Under the pieces are notes generated by a model that worked only from the letters and a program-made list of their open reading frames with translations, was not told the origin of the DNA and did not search any database. This document shows positions 1 to 12,376 of a DNA stretch of 64,000 nt, piece by piece; the stretch's first letter is position 1; each line of letters begins with the position of its first letter. The DNA comes from Phocoena phocoena (taxonomy: Eukaryota; Chordata; Mammalia; Artiodactyla; Phocoenidae). The stretch lies in the NCBI RefSeq assembly GCF_963924675.1, contig NC_089226.1, positions 44,037,124 to 44,101,123 on the forward strand, read 5' to 3'. The translations under genes and the position numbers were made by a program.

Positions 1-736
1 GCCCCAGTTCAGCGACCCTCTGGGCCAAGGGAAGGGAAGAGGAGTTGTACTCATGTATGGAGTTTATATCGACTTATGTCTCAGTCCATTTAGTTCTCTG
101 TTTATGCGGGGAGTTATTTGCTACCTTGAGCAAACCTCCATCCTAGTTACCACTGGTTCCAAATATTCTTCGTGCAGTCACGGAAAACCAAACTGTGGAT
201 TCTGAAGAATCAGCTCAGAGCTTGGCACAGCGTTCTTAGAGCACTGCCTTGGCTATGCAGAAACCCTTGGGTCCAGCAACAGTCTGAGCTGGATGAGAGA
301 TGGAGGGAGGGAGCCCCATTTTCCAGGATGTCCCACTTTGTGCATATGCATGATTCCCCTAAGAGGTCACCATTCCTCTGCTTCCTTTGAGGTCTGGGAG
401 TTTCCCTGGGTTTAGCTATTAAGGGATAGGGCAGGAGGTGCCTTTTGGTTCTGGGGCCATAGGACAGGGCCTCAGCAGGAGGAGACGCAGCTGAGCAGGT
501 AACTATTCATGGGGCAGAGTGTGGGCAAAATGAATTGTTACCTTTTGGAAGCAGCAAGTCCTCCAGTTCTCCTGACCCTCCAACGTCACTGCATGGAGTC
601 AGTAAAATGGGGAAGGTGTGGACTATGGGAATTCGGAAGGAAGGGAAGTGAGAGCCTAGTAGTTGTGGGGATGGGGGCAGAGTACTTTTTCTGTCAAGGT
701 CGCTGAACAGAACATTGTCCCCTCTTTTTCTGTTTT

Positions 737-746
737 TAATACGTTT

Positions 747-781
<35 letters not shown>

Positions 782-900
782 TTTGCTGCGCCGGGTCTTA
801 GTTGCAGCACGTGAGATCTAGTTCCCTGACCAGGGATCGAACCTGGGGCCCCTGCATTGGGAGCGTGGAGTCTTGGCCACTGGACCACCAAGGAAGTCCT
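737..900 (-). mobile_element. tRNA-derived SINE (CHR-type), 5' part with ATTT tail
   Basis: Minus-strand copy: the plus strand shows ccctgaccagggatcgaacc (B-box region of the tRNA-like head) and ends in ccaccaaggaagtcc, the complement of the SINE start. The middle body is deleted, so the tail lies close to the head. Target duplication is unclear. Confidence 0.8.
746..784. repeat. (ATTT)n simple repeat, SINE tail
   Basis: About nine copies of TTTA/ATTT form the tail of the adjacent minus-strand SINE. Confidence 0.85.
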
Positions 901-1794
901 CCCTTCTTAAATTCAGAGAAAAAAAGCAGTGATGGGTGGAAGAGTTGCCTGTGTCCTGGGCAGTAGAGCATTTCTCTGGTGTTCTCCAGATATACCCAAT
1001 CCAATCCTACAGGTAGAGGAGTTTGCACATTTTTTTACCTCCTAGGATTTCTCCTATCAGGAACTCCCAAATTCCCCACCTGAACCGGGGGCTGCTGAGC
1101 TTTTTCTCCCTGGATTGCTTCTCCCCTAGGTGAACCATGTCAGCACCATGACAAGGTCCAACAACTATAAATATCAACCAGCCTTCCATGTCTCTATGAA
1201 GTTAAATATTTGCCAAAGTGTGAGGATAAGAATATTTGTTAGCAGTTTGCTAGCCGTAGTTAGACATTTTAAATATTTGACATGTGGTATGTGGACCTCA
1301 GTTTGTACTCTTGCTCTGACCTCATAAATATTTTTATTTTTTTAAAAAACTATTTTGTATTTAAAAAAATCTTGATAAAATATGACAGTCAGAGTAACCA
1401 GCTGGGGGCGCCCTGTACAAGTCATCAAGTGAAGCTTTCCTTTGACACCCACCTCTTCCCATTCTAGTGCCTGCTCCCCGTCCAGCTTCTCTGAAAATTG
1501 CTTTTGTCCTCTGTAACTACTGATGAAATAAAATTTATATTTTAAGGCAGGACAAGAGAAATTAAACATAAATTTCCCTTTCGGTGTCTGTCTAGGCCTC
1601 CTCTCTCCACAATGTGCCGTGTGCATCTGCATTACACATTAACCAGAGCTTCTGATGCTTCTTACTCAGCTCTTCATAATTTTAATGTGATCATTTAAGA
1701 TTAGAGGGTAGTGAATTCATAATTTTCAGGAAGTGAAGATCTAAAATTTTGCATATGGTGGTAATAGGATGTGTTCCTAGTACATCTGAACTTA

Positions 1795-2270
1795 TCACTT
1801 GATGTGGTTCAGTGCAGGCCACCCCAAAATGTGCCACTTTGACATATTGGTTATACTTAAGGGACAACCAAGAAGGACACTCTGAACCTTCATTGTCCCC
1901 CTGAAAGCAGGAAATAAATCTCCCAAACAAAAGGTATCCTCCTGTTAACAGAATGTAGAGAGATATTCTAACCACCAAAGATAGGAAACTGAAAGCTAAG
2001 AAGGCTGCATAAACAAACTTTGTTATTTTACTAATTTAATACCCTAAGACAAAACTTCTTTGTCAATTTTTCACAAATGTATTGTTTCTTTGTCTGAAAG
2101 GTATAAAAGCTGCCTACTTGGGTCACTTCTCTGAGTCTCATTTTTCTATGAGCTCCCATACATATGACTTAAATTTGTTTTTCTCCAGTTGATCTGCCAT
2201 ATGTCAATTTAATTATTAGAGCAGTCAAAGAACCTAGAAGAGAAGAAATAAACATTTTTCCTCCCCACAC
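1795..2270 (+). mobile_element. ancient LTR, probably ERVL-type solo LTR
   Basis: Contains a TATA-like GTATAAAAGCTGCC (around 2100), then a CT-rich segment and a stretch resembling the 3' end of mammalian ERVL LTRs (agtttaattcttagacc-like sequence near 2205). Ends are not defined and the subfamily is not certain. Confidence 0.5.
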
Positions 2271-2467
2271 ACCCATTAACAAGATACGTGATGAATTAAC
2301 TATGACTTGAGTCTGCTATGCTGTGAAGTAATTCCCGGGGCACATAAAGCCTGATCATCACTGAGGTAGAGCAAAGGGAAGAAAAAAACAAATGGTAAGT
2401 CCTGATACCTGATCATTCAAATCCTCCACCTTGAGGTGAGTAGGGGATGTGTGAAGAATTTTAAACC

Positions 2468-2642
2468 ACAGATTCTCAAACTTGCCGGAGCGTTGGAATC
2501 ATCTGAGGAGTTTTGGAAAACGGCGATGCCTGTGTCCCATCAGAGAAGTTCTGATGTGATGTTCCGGGGCATAGCCTAAAATTGGGGAGTTTTAGAAACT
2601 CCCCAGGTGGTTCTAACGTGCAGTCAAGTTTGAGAACCATTG
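2468..2642. mobile_element. hAT-Charlie MITE, MER5A-like
   Basis: Terminal inverted repeats CAGATTCTCAAACTTG and CAAGTTTGAGAACCATTG flank a body with the 'gaatcatctgaggag' and 'cccaggtggttctaa' blocks typical of MER5A. Confidence 0.8.
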
Positions 2643-3324
2643 TCCAGATTTAAACCTAAAATGTTCCTCCGTTTCTATATGTACATTCACCATTCCACAG
2701 TTTTTGAAATTAGATTACTCAGAACTTGATATATTGATAGATAATATGTTATTGATTAAACAGAGTTCCATATATACCTATATATGGCATGGTCTGGCAC
2801 AATATTTCTTTGATTATACATCTAATTTCACCTGGCACACATATGCATTATTCTTTTTGAATTGAAAATGTGGCCCCGTCCTGCCTGTGTTGCCAGATTG
2901 GCATTGACAGTAGTGTGTGTATTAAAGCTCTCTAACTTTCATGTACTGGGATCCTGACTCATTAAAATCAATAATTTTCATGACTCTCAGAGAGAGGGCT
3001 AGGTAGCATTGGTGCTTAAATCTTTGTCCTACCACCTGAGAAGCAGATTTTGCTGTCTGTGAGTAGGATACTGGTCACTGTAAACTTTGCTAAATATCCA
3101 ATTTAACCTTAATTTTTAAAGTGTATTTATGTTGAAATGTGCTGAATAAGAATGAGAATTCTATCAGAATATAAGGCCACTGCTTCTAGGTTTCATCCCA
3201 TTCCTGCTATGTCCCCTTACTGAATTAAGTAATTTAGTTGACCTCCATTGTCTATTGAAGGTCAAGTATGTGCCCAGGATACCATGTTTCTCTCCATTTC
3301 TCTCATCAAATTGGTGGATGCTTA

Positions 3325-3465
3325 CATGCTTCGATACTACTAGACTGAAAATACTAAGAAGGTAAGGACAGTATTTTTTTAATTACTATATTCCCACTAT
3401 CTTACACATGCTTAAAACATAGAATACTATAAAAATATGGTGAATGAATGGATAAATAAATGAAA
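3325..3465 (+). mobile_element. L2 LINE 3' fragment
   Basis: 'actagactgaaaa...aaggacagtatt...' then a GAATGAATGGATAAATAAATGAA tail resembles the L2 3' end. Diverged. Confidence 0.4.
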
Positions 3466-3760
3466 GAGCGAATACAAACAATATTTTTCTGGCATTAACA
3501 AAGTTTTCCAAAATACAGGTAACACAATAGGACTGAAAATAATAAATCATAATGTCAACAAAATGTAAGAAATAAACTGATTTCCAGATTCATAGGCTGA
3601 GGAAATTCTATTATTTTGAGATTTGAAATGACTATACTGTAATTTTATTCTATAGGTTGGATTTTGAGATTTCCTCAGGATGGCAAATATATATTAGTGG
3701 AAGATAAATATTCCTAGTGATGGGAAACAGAAAACAAGCCTTAGAATGCGACAGTCAGGA

Positions 3761-4160
3761 TTTATTTTTATTTATTTTTATTTTTAAAATTTTTATAGGA
3801 GTACAGTTGATTTACAATGTTGTGTTAGTGTCAGGTGTACAGCAAAGTGAATCAGTTATGCATATACATATATCCACTCTTTTTTAGATTCTTTTCCCAT
3901 ATAGGCCATTACAGAGTATTGAGTAGAGTTCCCCGTGCTGTACAGTAGGCCCTCATTAGTTATCTATGTTTTATATATAGTAGTGTGTATATGTCAATCC
4001 CAATCTCCCAATTTATCCCTCCCCCACACTTACCCCCTGGTAACTATAAGTTTGTTTTCTACATCTGTAACACTATTTCTCTTTTGTAGATAAGTTCATT
4101 TGTACCCTTTTTTAGATTCCACATATAAGTGGTATCATATGATATTTGTCTTTCATGAGA
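3761..4160 (-). mobile_element. 5'-truncated L1, 3' end
   Basis: The plus strand is the complement of a cetartiodactyl L1 3' end: T-rich tail, then gagtacagttgatttacaat, the 'tacagtaggccctcattag' block, and the ORF2 tail 'ccacatataagtggtatcatatg'. A short duplication caggattta (3756-3764 and 4161-4169) borders it. Confidence 0.88.
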
Positions 4161-4558
4161 CAGGATTTAAATAGGCATATATATAAAATCACTTAGCATG
4201 AAGTGATATAAACATCACGCACTGACAAAAGCAAAACCGATTTGCATTTGAAAGAGTAATACACACGATTGAGAATTCACATTTCTAGAAATAGAATGAT
4301 ACATATACCCTGTAAGAAAGAAGAAAAAGAAACTGAATAAAGGAAACAAAGAAAGAAACCAAGAAAGAAAAACAAAGAAAATACCTTGGTGTATGGTCAT
4401 GGGATAAATGATGACTGAAATGTGAAAAAATTGCATAAACTGTAATGTGCTAAATTCCATGAAACTGAGAGTTCACTTCTTTCAGATACTCAGGGCAAGT
4501 GAAAATCTCTCAAACGAGTTAGGGAACAGGCTGATTTGCTCTAACAAAGACTGTGACT

Positions 4559-4700
4559 CAGAGGCTGTTTTTCTTTTTTCTTTCTTGTTTTTAGTGGGGG
4601 CTGCCCTGAGTGGCATGCGGAATCTTAATACCCTGACCAAGGATGGAACACTGAAGTGGAAGAGGACCGCCAGGGAAGTCCCCAGAGGCTGTTTTTCTTT
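4559..4700 (-). mobile_element. short truncated SINE with an 18-bp perfect target duplication
   Basis: The direct repeat cagaggctgtttttcttt lies at 4559-4576 and 4683-4700. Between them is a 106-base minus-strand SINE (complement of head 'ggacttccctggcggtcc' at the right end). Confidence 0.85.
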
Positions 4701-7480
4701 CACGTGTCCGTTCGTATATAACAGGTAATCAAGAGGAAGATTGATATCTTCAATAACTGGCTTCTTTCTAAGTGCGCAAAAAGAGCTTATTGATGCCATC
4801 TCTTAGCCATCCTGAGAAAATATCTTGAACCAGGGGATCTAAGTGTAAGAAAATAATGTACTGTGTTCCAAAGCAGTTGTGTTTCCACCCTGTTGGGTCA
4901 AGATTAGGCACATGACACACCAAGCTTCAAAACTTATCTGGAAGTGCTGGATGCACATTAAAAGCTTTTGTTTGTTTGGCTTGGTTTGCTTTAGAAGACA
5001 AAAATTCAATGACAGGAACAGCAGAAGAAATATACATGAGGTTATGTTTCATAAAAATAAACTGATCTTCAACAAGAACGATGTCATAGTGTTCTGGGTT
5101 AGAACCAGGAATGAGTTCTTCAGAAGAGTAAACTCTGCTTTTCACCATCGTCAAGATGTCGAGTGTTTACCTTTTCAGCATCTGGCTCCTAAGGGTCATG
5201 GACAGGAATATCTACTTACCTTTGAATCTCTGAAATAGAAGACTAAGTCAGAATTGATTCTCCAAATTTGGAAATACTTATCAGAAATGTGCCCTTATTC
5301 TGTCCATCTATATTACCTAGCTTTCATAGAACACGTTCTCTCTACTCTTCTCCCCTGTTTCATGTAGCCCTTCATTAACTAACAAATTTCTTTATCAGCT
5401 TCTTTTGACAAACTGCATCTCTCCAGGTGACCTCAGGTTGTATAATTTTACTTTATTTGCCTTCAACTCATCACTTCTTTCCATTTCCACCTAAAATTCC
5501 TGAGTGCTTTCTGTTGACACTAAAATTTCAGGGAGCAACAGTCATTACACCTTGAATTTCATAAGCTTAATTTTGCCCCTTTTCAAAGAAAGTTTTATAG
5601 TTAATATTCTTCTTATTTAGTTTGCATTTAGTTGTACAGACTGGCAGAATTAGCTACTATGGGCCTTTGGACTTGTCTTTGATTGGAAGGTGAGGAAAAT
5701 GTGTACTGGATACATTTTCTTAGCTATAATATCAAGAATTTCTTATTCTAAAGATGTTTCTACATCTTTCAGTTTTGATGACCTTTATTAGAATTAATGT
5801 CATCTGGGTCATATTTACAATTGAGTAATGAAATCAAGGTGAGACCACTGGGAACATTGCCAGTTAAACCCATCATGTAAGTCTTCTCATCCCCAGAAGA
5901 GGTTATTTATTTATTTAGCTGGTCACTTTTTTTTGTGTGTGTCAGATTTTTCAAAAGAAGATTCTTAAAAAAAAAAAAAAATTCTTCAGAGAAGATTATC
6001 GATGGAAATAAAAAAACTGATACAGAAAATTCAGTATATGTGTAGTTTAAAAAGGGAGATAAACATGTAAAACAGAATGTATAAAGTGAGAAGAGAATAT
6101 GGCCCATGATAAATTCCTGGGAAAGCTATAATTTTAAAGAAACATTAAGGAAAATGAGAGGAATTATGGCAAAATAAAGGAAATAAATGGTACTTTGAAA
6201 GCATAAACTGAGTGTTTACCATGTGAGCTCGATTTTACCAGCACCATATAGTTGACCTTTATCACTGCAGCTAAAGATACGAAGAATTAGCGGAGATGAC
6301 TGCCCACGTTCTCCTCCTGTCGGCTTTCCTTTGATTCCTTGCTAGTGACTAAGGATTCAAGATTATGCTAAATATAGTTCCTGTCATTAGATAATGAAAA
6401 ATGCAGAAAATATGATTTTCGTCCGCAGCTCAACTCCTGATGTGTGATTTTGGTCAAATTTCCTCATATCTCTTTGATATTTTATTACATTTTTAATAGA
6501 ATATTTTTAAAACATTTTATCTCTTAATTTTCTATCTTTTTATAGGATTTAATTTCTGTTCACCTAAAACATTTGTCTTTTAGATCATGAAAACTTTCAA
6601 ACTTTGGGGGACTCTGAATTGTACAAGCATGCCACTGTTTTAAAGGGAAGGGCTTAAGTTTATTGTTTTCTTACTAGAGAAAATCATTAGGAAATACCTT
6701 TTTTTGAAAAGATAGGAAGAAAATCTACAAAGAACTGGAAGAAGACAGACTTGTTGCTATGTGGAAAGGAGATTAGTAGCAATTGTTCCCTTAAATCACA
6801 TTTTAGGAAAAGCATCATTCACTCTGTGTTACTTTATCTCCAGCCACGAGGAATTCTTCCTATGTGAGTTTCTCCCCTCACTGATGGTTCATTTCCAAGC
6901 TACCTGGGAAACATCCACAACTAACCTGCATTAACATAATCCTTTTAAGTAGAAAAATCACATTTACTGAAAGGAAGCAGGCTGTAAAAATCAAAAAAGG
7001 ATGATGAAGAAAAATTTGTCTGATTCGTAGAGCCTTGTGCTTGGAAGATCAGCACAGCTTCTAGAGAGTTAGAGTCCAGGGAAGCTTCTCATATGGAGTG
7101 AAGGAACCATTGCCTCAGTAAATGTTCAGACTAATCTGACATCATTTCTCAACAATTCTGTGGTAACATTGTTCTTCATCAACCAGGTAAAAACATACCA
7201 TAGAGTCCATTGTTCCCCTCAACATCCTATCCTTGAACACAAATCTGTAATTCTGTATATATCAAAAAGTGTGTCTTTTTTTAGGAAATGGGTGGCTGGA
7301 CTGTATAACTATTTTTTTTTTTTTTGTATTTCTCTTCCATATTATTATTTATTTATATTCTTATAAGCAAGTTTTCCACTATCTTCTGTGTTACTGCCTT
7401 ACATGTTCTAGATTTTATATACAACTTTAGGAATCAGTTAGCATATCTATATAAACTATTTTATGGATCTTATTGTCAAT
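4701..7480. other. no recognisable feature
   Basis: AT-rich sequence in the presumed FOLH1 intron. A minus-strand open frame at 4927-5154 (75 codons) resembles no family I know and I do not treat it as a gene. Short A and T runs occur at about 5967-5980 and 7311-7325. Confidence 0.6.
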
Positions 7481-7494
7481 GAAAATTCAATTAA

Positions 7495-7900
7495 CAATCA
7501 AGGTAAGGGAAAAAAAGAGCATTTTACTCAAGCCAAACTGAGGAGTATAACCCAGGAGAAAGACCCTCAGAAGCTCTGAGAACTATTCCACCTGTTAGAA
7601 ATGGAAGGAACAGTCACATAACTTTTCAGGACAAAGGGATCATACATCAAAACGACATATTGATATTTTATATAAAGTTCACCAAAGATATACAGTCTGG
7701 GTAACACATACAAAGTTAGCAGCAAGTCGTTATGATCCCTTACAGAGTTGAGAAAGAATGCTCTTCTTCAAGAAGTTACATTGCCAACATTAGAGGAAAG
7801 GGAAGAAAACGATCGTTATGCTGGAGTGGGCACCCCCATGTTTGAGGAGGTCTAGTTAGTGTGGAATGCAGGTGCACACTGCACATGAGGGAGGGACAGA
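7495..7900 (-). mobile_element. probable ancient LTR fragment, minus
   Basis: The run 'caagccaaactgaggagtataacccaggag...cctcagaagctctgagaactattc' resembles the complement of a mammalian ERVL-type LTR. Name and limits uncertain. Confidence 0.4.
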
Positions 7901-8529
7901 GGAGACCCAGACAAACACAGGAAGAGAATTTTATGTTTAAATTTTCTTGTCATACCTAAAAATACCAATATTATTTCATCATTATCAATGTCTCATCTAC
8001 TTTTTTCCATCAACTAGTGCAGTGGTTTCAAATGGGGGTGATTTTTTCTTTCTGAGGGCAATTGTTGATATGTGGAAAAATTTTTGGTTGTCACAATTGG
8101 AAGTTGCCATTGATATTTCATAGGTAGAGACCAAGGATTCTGCTAAACATCCTACAAGGCAGACCTACAAGAAAGAAAAAACTAGTCCCAACTGTCAATT
8201 GTTCTGATGTTGAAGAAGCCCTGAACTAGAAATTCTTAATATAGATTAATAGTAAGACTTTTAATTAGCCAGTAACAGGAGAGAAAAGGCAGGAATAAAT
8301 GGAAAGCTAAGAATGAAAATATAATGTTGTCGGTCTAAGATTTATATGGGATTCCCTGCAATCACTCTAGATGATTAAATTCATATCTACTAGCAAACAA
8401 TATTTTGACTTGGAATTTTGTCACTGTGATTTGAGACTTTCTGCCTTTCAATCTGTAAACATATTTTCAATACTGTGAATAGTACATCTGAATACATTCC
8501 TTGATTATTTTGTTGCTTATTTATTAACA

Positions 8530-8850
8530 CTTGTTTTAGGTACTGAGGAGTAGCCATGAACAAGAGAGACATCATGCCTACCCTTATGAAGGCTATAGTC
8601 AGGGAGCAAGGAACTGAATAAATGCTACAGGAATTGTAGTTAAAATTTGGGTCAGTGTATGAAAGGGGAAAAAAGGGAGTATATTAAAGGAATATAAAAT
8701 GAAGTATAAACTTAGGCTAGTGTAAGGGAGCGGCATTTGAAGACAGACTTGAAGGGTAAATAGGGTGGGGTAGGTGGAGATCCTGAGGTGGAACGAGGTC
8801 AGGTACAGGACCTAGAGGAAGACTGGCAGGACCAGAACAGGTAACCACAT
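8530..8850 (-). mobile_element. L2 LINE fragment, minus
   Basis: Resembles the complement of the L2 3' region ('ggtactgaggagtagccatgaacaagagagac...gcatttgaagacagacttgaagg'). Confidence 0.5.
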
Positions 8851-9340
8851 TTCCCTATTCTGCCTCACTATGGATCAGTTTTAGAAGATTCCACACTACA
8901 GAACCACACACCATCAGGGAATCATAGATCTAGGGAAAGGAACAGGGTTTTATTGAGCATGGCTAATTTTCAGGTAGGTTGGCATCTTGCAGCAGAATTT
9001 GGATGTAGTGATGCTCACTGCCTGCTGATTCCAATGTACTGTACCTTCCTTCTTTGTCCAGAGCCAGGAAACCTGTATCCAATGGAAAAGACTTTTTGCA
9101 CTTGTAGATTTTAGAGACAAAGACTCTTTCTCAAAATGAAGGCTTCATAGAGACTTGAGCATAATAATGTATCACCCAAATAATTTCAATTATCTTTATC
9201 ACCCAGCCATTGGATACAAGTTCCATAAAGGCAGGTATGCTGAAGGATTTTCTTCATAGCTTTGTCATTGCTAACTCGGTCTGTACCTGGCACTCAGTAA
9301 AGAGAGGGTTTAATCATCATTATGATCATAATATCCTTTT

Positions 9341-9529
9341 TTAAAAAATATTTAATTTACTTATTTCGTTGTGACAGGTCTTAGTTGTGGCTCGCTGGCT
9401 CCTTAGTTGTGGCACGCGCACTCTTATTTGGGGCGTGCATGTGGGATCTAGTTCCCTGACCAGGGATCGAACCTGGGTCCCCTTCATTGGGAGCATGGAG
9501 TCTTAACCACTGTGCCACCAAGGAAGTCC
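9341..9529 (-). mobile_element. CHR-type SINE with imperfect target duplication
   Basis: The complement of the SINE ends at ccaccaaggaagtcc (9515-9529). The flanks tgatcataatatcctttt (9323-9340) and tgattgtaatattctttt (9530-9547) match at 15 of 18 positions, so this is an older copy. It lies immediately 3' of the TRIM relic donor, in the transcription direction. Confidence 0.85.
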
Positions 9530-9604
9530 TGATTGTAATATTCTTTTAATCTCTTAGCTGTACCATCCTTCAGCTCTCTAAGTGCTTGCACAGACACCAT
9601 TCAC

Positions 9605-10019
9605 CCAGTATTCCTCAGCAGCCTCTTCAGTGGAACGGTGTCTGTGAGCCCTGTGCTCCTGACTTTGAGAGCAGACCAAACAGAGCAAGCTCTTGTTGGC
9701 TTCACAGAAGATCTTCTTTGTCTCCTTATGGGTCCCACACATATGTCCCTCAGAGTTCAGGAATTGCCCGAGGTTTGCTTTTCTGGCAATGGACACCAGA
9801 TTCTTCAGAAGAAAATTGGTTTTGAGGTTTGTCTGCTCTGATCGTTGCCTGCACACTGGGCAACTGGCAGGATCTTTGGCTTGCTCCCAGAAAAGACAGA
9901 GACAGGACCTACAGAAGCTGTGTCCACAGCCTATGGTGACTGGGTCTAGAAGGTAATTCAGGCACACGAGGCACGTGAGCTCTTTCTAGAAGGCTTCTGG
10001 GATGTCTGAGTCCATTTTT
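9605..10019 (-). pseudogene. TRIM49/TRIM64-type RING and B-box exon, relic with stop at codon 10
   Basis: On the minus strand an acceptor (ttttcttccttcag, just above 10019) precedes an ATG at 10015. The frame begins MDSDIPEAF, then TAG (9988-9986) where family members have Gln, then ELTCLVC and an open frame to a donor at 9604 (TACTGG then gtgaat). It shows the RING signature: CLVC, CGHSFC around residue 31, and CPVC. A B-box follows with [13 protein letters not shown] and LLCLVC, then an H-x-A-H pair. This layout (short 5' UTR break, RING plus B-box in one exon of about 415 bases, donor after AAEE) is that of the TRIM43/49/64/77 group of E3 ubiquitin ligases. No coiled-coil exon or B30.2/SPRY domain was found nearby. 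It lies inside the presumed FOLH1 intron 2, same strand. The single nonsense change and otherwise intact frame suggest fairly recent loss or lingering constraint. It is most likely a pseudogene fragment. Confidence 0.85.
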
Positions 10020-10702
10020 CTGAAGGAAGAAAATCAGGAGTTTATTCCTCTATCCCAAAGACAAAAAAGGCCCAAGGAATATCAGACACAGATTGTCACT
10101 GAATAATACACTGCTTTAGGAAGGATTTTTCATTTGACAGAAATGGAAAACTGAGACACAAAGAGAACTCTCAAGAGCTGCAGAAAATTTTCTCAGCTGC
10201 CAAACCAACACAACTTCTTGCCCTCCTTTCCCTACGTAAAGGAGAACCTCAGGTTTGTTGAGATCTTATTTTCCTCTAGATAACATGAGCCGAGGAGTTT
10301 GACCTAATTTATAGCTGTGTGGTGGGTCCTGATTGCCCTCAACAATCAGTCATGATGCTCAATACCAGTCATTGATTTAGCGCCGCATACTTGACTAAGC
10401 TTGTATTTTTATTATTTCGTAGAATTGTCAGGCAGTTTTCTTTGGATGTCCTTTTTTATCTCATTCTGAATCTAGATCCACAGACACTGTTTTTCTTTGC
10501 AAAACACTTTCTGAATAATTCAGAGATAATGAAGAGGACCCTAAACATTGTCAGATTGGATCCTATTCTAACCAGAAGCAACTTACATGGATATACTAAT
10601 CGGTTGAGTATGCCTTCCTGTCTTATCTGTACCACACTCATCAATCAAACCAAAAATGAAAGAGAATGGTTATATCTTCTGAGTCTTTAAAACTGTTTTC
10701 AA

Positions 10703-10935
10703 GGGGCTTCCCCGGTGGCGCAGTGGTTGAGAGTCCGCCTGCCGATGCAGGGGACGTGGGTTCGTGCCCCGGTCCGGGAAGATCCCACATGCCGCAGAGT
10801 GGCTGGGCCCGTGAGCCATGGCCGCTGAGCCTGCGCATCCGGAGCCTGTGCTCTGCAACCGGAGAGGCCACAACAGTGAGAGGCCCGTGTACCGCAAAAA
10901 AACCAAACAAAAACAAAATAAAACAAAAAAAAACC
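10703..10935 (+). mobile_element. CHR-2-type SINE
   Basis: The head ggcttccccggtggcgcagt, the tRNA-like 'gggttcgtgccccggtccgg', the 'gcggctgggcccgtgagcc'-like core and the A-rich end after 'gaggcccgtgtaccgc' are the standard layout. Target duplication not clear. Confidence 0.93.
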
Positions 10936-11239
10936 TTACATGGGATTTCTAATATGTATTTACAAAATAAAGTAATGAAAAGAACACAATTTTAAGAGCC
11001 AGCTGAGGAGTCTGTATATCCCTTCATCAGTGGATACCTGCAAAGAAAACAGAAAATAGCCAACAAGTTGCTATTTTCTTCCATATTACACAAATCCAAA
11101 CTGTAACAGAACTAGATGCAGATTATGCATATTTCCTGAAGTCACAGCTAGAACTCTATTCTTACATGAGAGAAGAATTGTTATGGGAATCTTGAACCTG
11201 CTCACACACACACAGAGGAGATCATTATTAGACTTTATT

Positions 11240-11817
11240 ATTGAAACTGAGTCCCCCTAAAACCGAGCTCCCCTGCCAAGTGTATGATTAACCTCTCTAG
11301 CCAAAGCTTTATTCTGTTTCTCATTCTGCCCCTGGTCCTCTCAGGATTAAGAAGTATCAGAGAAAAGGGGGGACTGAAACCAAGCAGTACCCTGCAGGCC
11401 CCTCCCAGGTACAAGAGCCCCTCAGTGTCCCCCATTTCTTTTTTGTAGTAAAAGGCTTTAGTCTTCTAGGCCTTCCATGGGTTCCAAAGAGCAGACTCAA
11501 GTAGTTACTAATTAGGGAAGTGAGGGAATAGAGAAACAAAGGAAAAGCGGTCAAGCAAGACAGTAATGATAGCTTAAACAGTATAACAACCTGATGCACA
11601 CCTTTGGGCTGTTCTGCAGAAACTGAGAACCCCACCCAGGTGGAGGATGCTGACTACATGCTGACCACAATCACACAGACCCTAGACTAGTTGGAACCAG
11701 AAGGTTGATGATTCAGATTTCCAAAACATCACCCTGTTACCTCACCACCAACCAATCAGAAGAAAGTCCATGAGCTGCAACCCTCACCCCAAATGTTGCC
11801 TTTAAAAACCCTCCCCT
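11240..11817 (+). mobile_element. solo LTR, left part (interrupted by an L1 insertion)
   Basis: Continues at 12391-12548. Near the join there is 'gttgcctttaaaaaccctcccct' (TATA-like). Together the two parts form an LTR of about 730 bases ending in ...ggtaaca. The left limit is approximate. Confidence 0.55.
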
Positions 11818-12376
11818 TTAGATAGCTAGGAATGAGTCACATAGCACAGGGAGATCAGCTGGGTGCTTTGTGACCAGCTAGAAGGGTGGATAGAGAGGGT
11901 GGGAGGGAGGGAGACTCAAGAGGGAAGAGATATGGGGATATATGTATATGTATATGTATATGTATAACTGATTCACTTCGTTATAAAGCAGATACTAACA
12001 CACCATTGTAAAGCAATTATACTCCAATAAAAACGTTAAAAAAAATCAAATGGGAAAAATATTTTAGGATCATCTAAAGTATTTTGCCTATAAAAATAAA
12101 GGAGAGGGCTTCCCTGGTGGCACAGTGGTTGAGACTCCGCCTGCCGATGCAGGGGACACGGGTTCGTGCCCCGGTCCGGGAAGATCCCACATGCCGCAGA
12201 GCGGCTGGGCCCGTAAGCCATGGCCACTGAGCCTGTGCGTCCAGAGCCTGTGCTCCACAATGGGAGAGGCCACAACAGTGAGAGGCCCGCGTACCGCAAA
12301 AAATAAATAAATAAATAAATTTAAAAAAAAAGAGAGAAGGAATTATATATAATGCTTTAAAAAAAAAAAAAAAAAA
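11818..12376 (+). mobile_element. 5'-truncated L1 3' end with a transduced 3' segment carrying a SINE
   Basis: The L1 3' UTR ('cacagggagatcagctgggtgctttgtgacc...') ends with 'tatactccaataaaaacgtt' and an A run near 12040. The sequence continues for another ~330 bases, including a whole CHR-2-type SINE, to a ~24-base A run. Only then comes the target duplication: aaaaaccctcccct at 11804-11817 and 12377-12390. The enclosing duplication indicates one insertion, best explained by L1 3' transduction. See findings. Confidence 0.75.
12107..12321 (+). mobile_element. CHR-2-type SINE inside the L1 3' transduced segment
   Basis: Starts 'gggcttccctggtggcacag', ends '...gaggcccgcgtaccgc' then A run and (AATA)n tail at 12298-12321. 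Standard cetacean SINE, lying within the direct repeats of the L1 insertion. Confidence 0.93.

Noticed and set aside
4927..5154. 75-codon minus-strand frame with apparently ordinary composition
   Set aside because: I tried to read it as FOLH1 exon 3 because of a short HYD match, but flanking sequence and splice sites do not fit; no other family recognised.
9586..9956. Plus-strand frames of 67-87 codons
   Set aside because: Antisense shadows of the TRIM relic exon.
10666..10995. Frames with GGAVVESPPADAGD-type readings (also at 12.1, 25.2, 33.6, 37.9, 60.8 kb)
   Set aside because: Translation of SINE copies in either strand, not genes.
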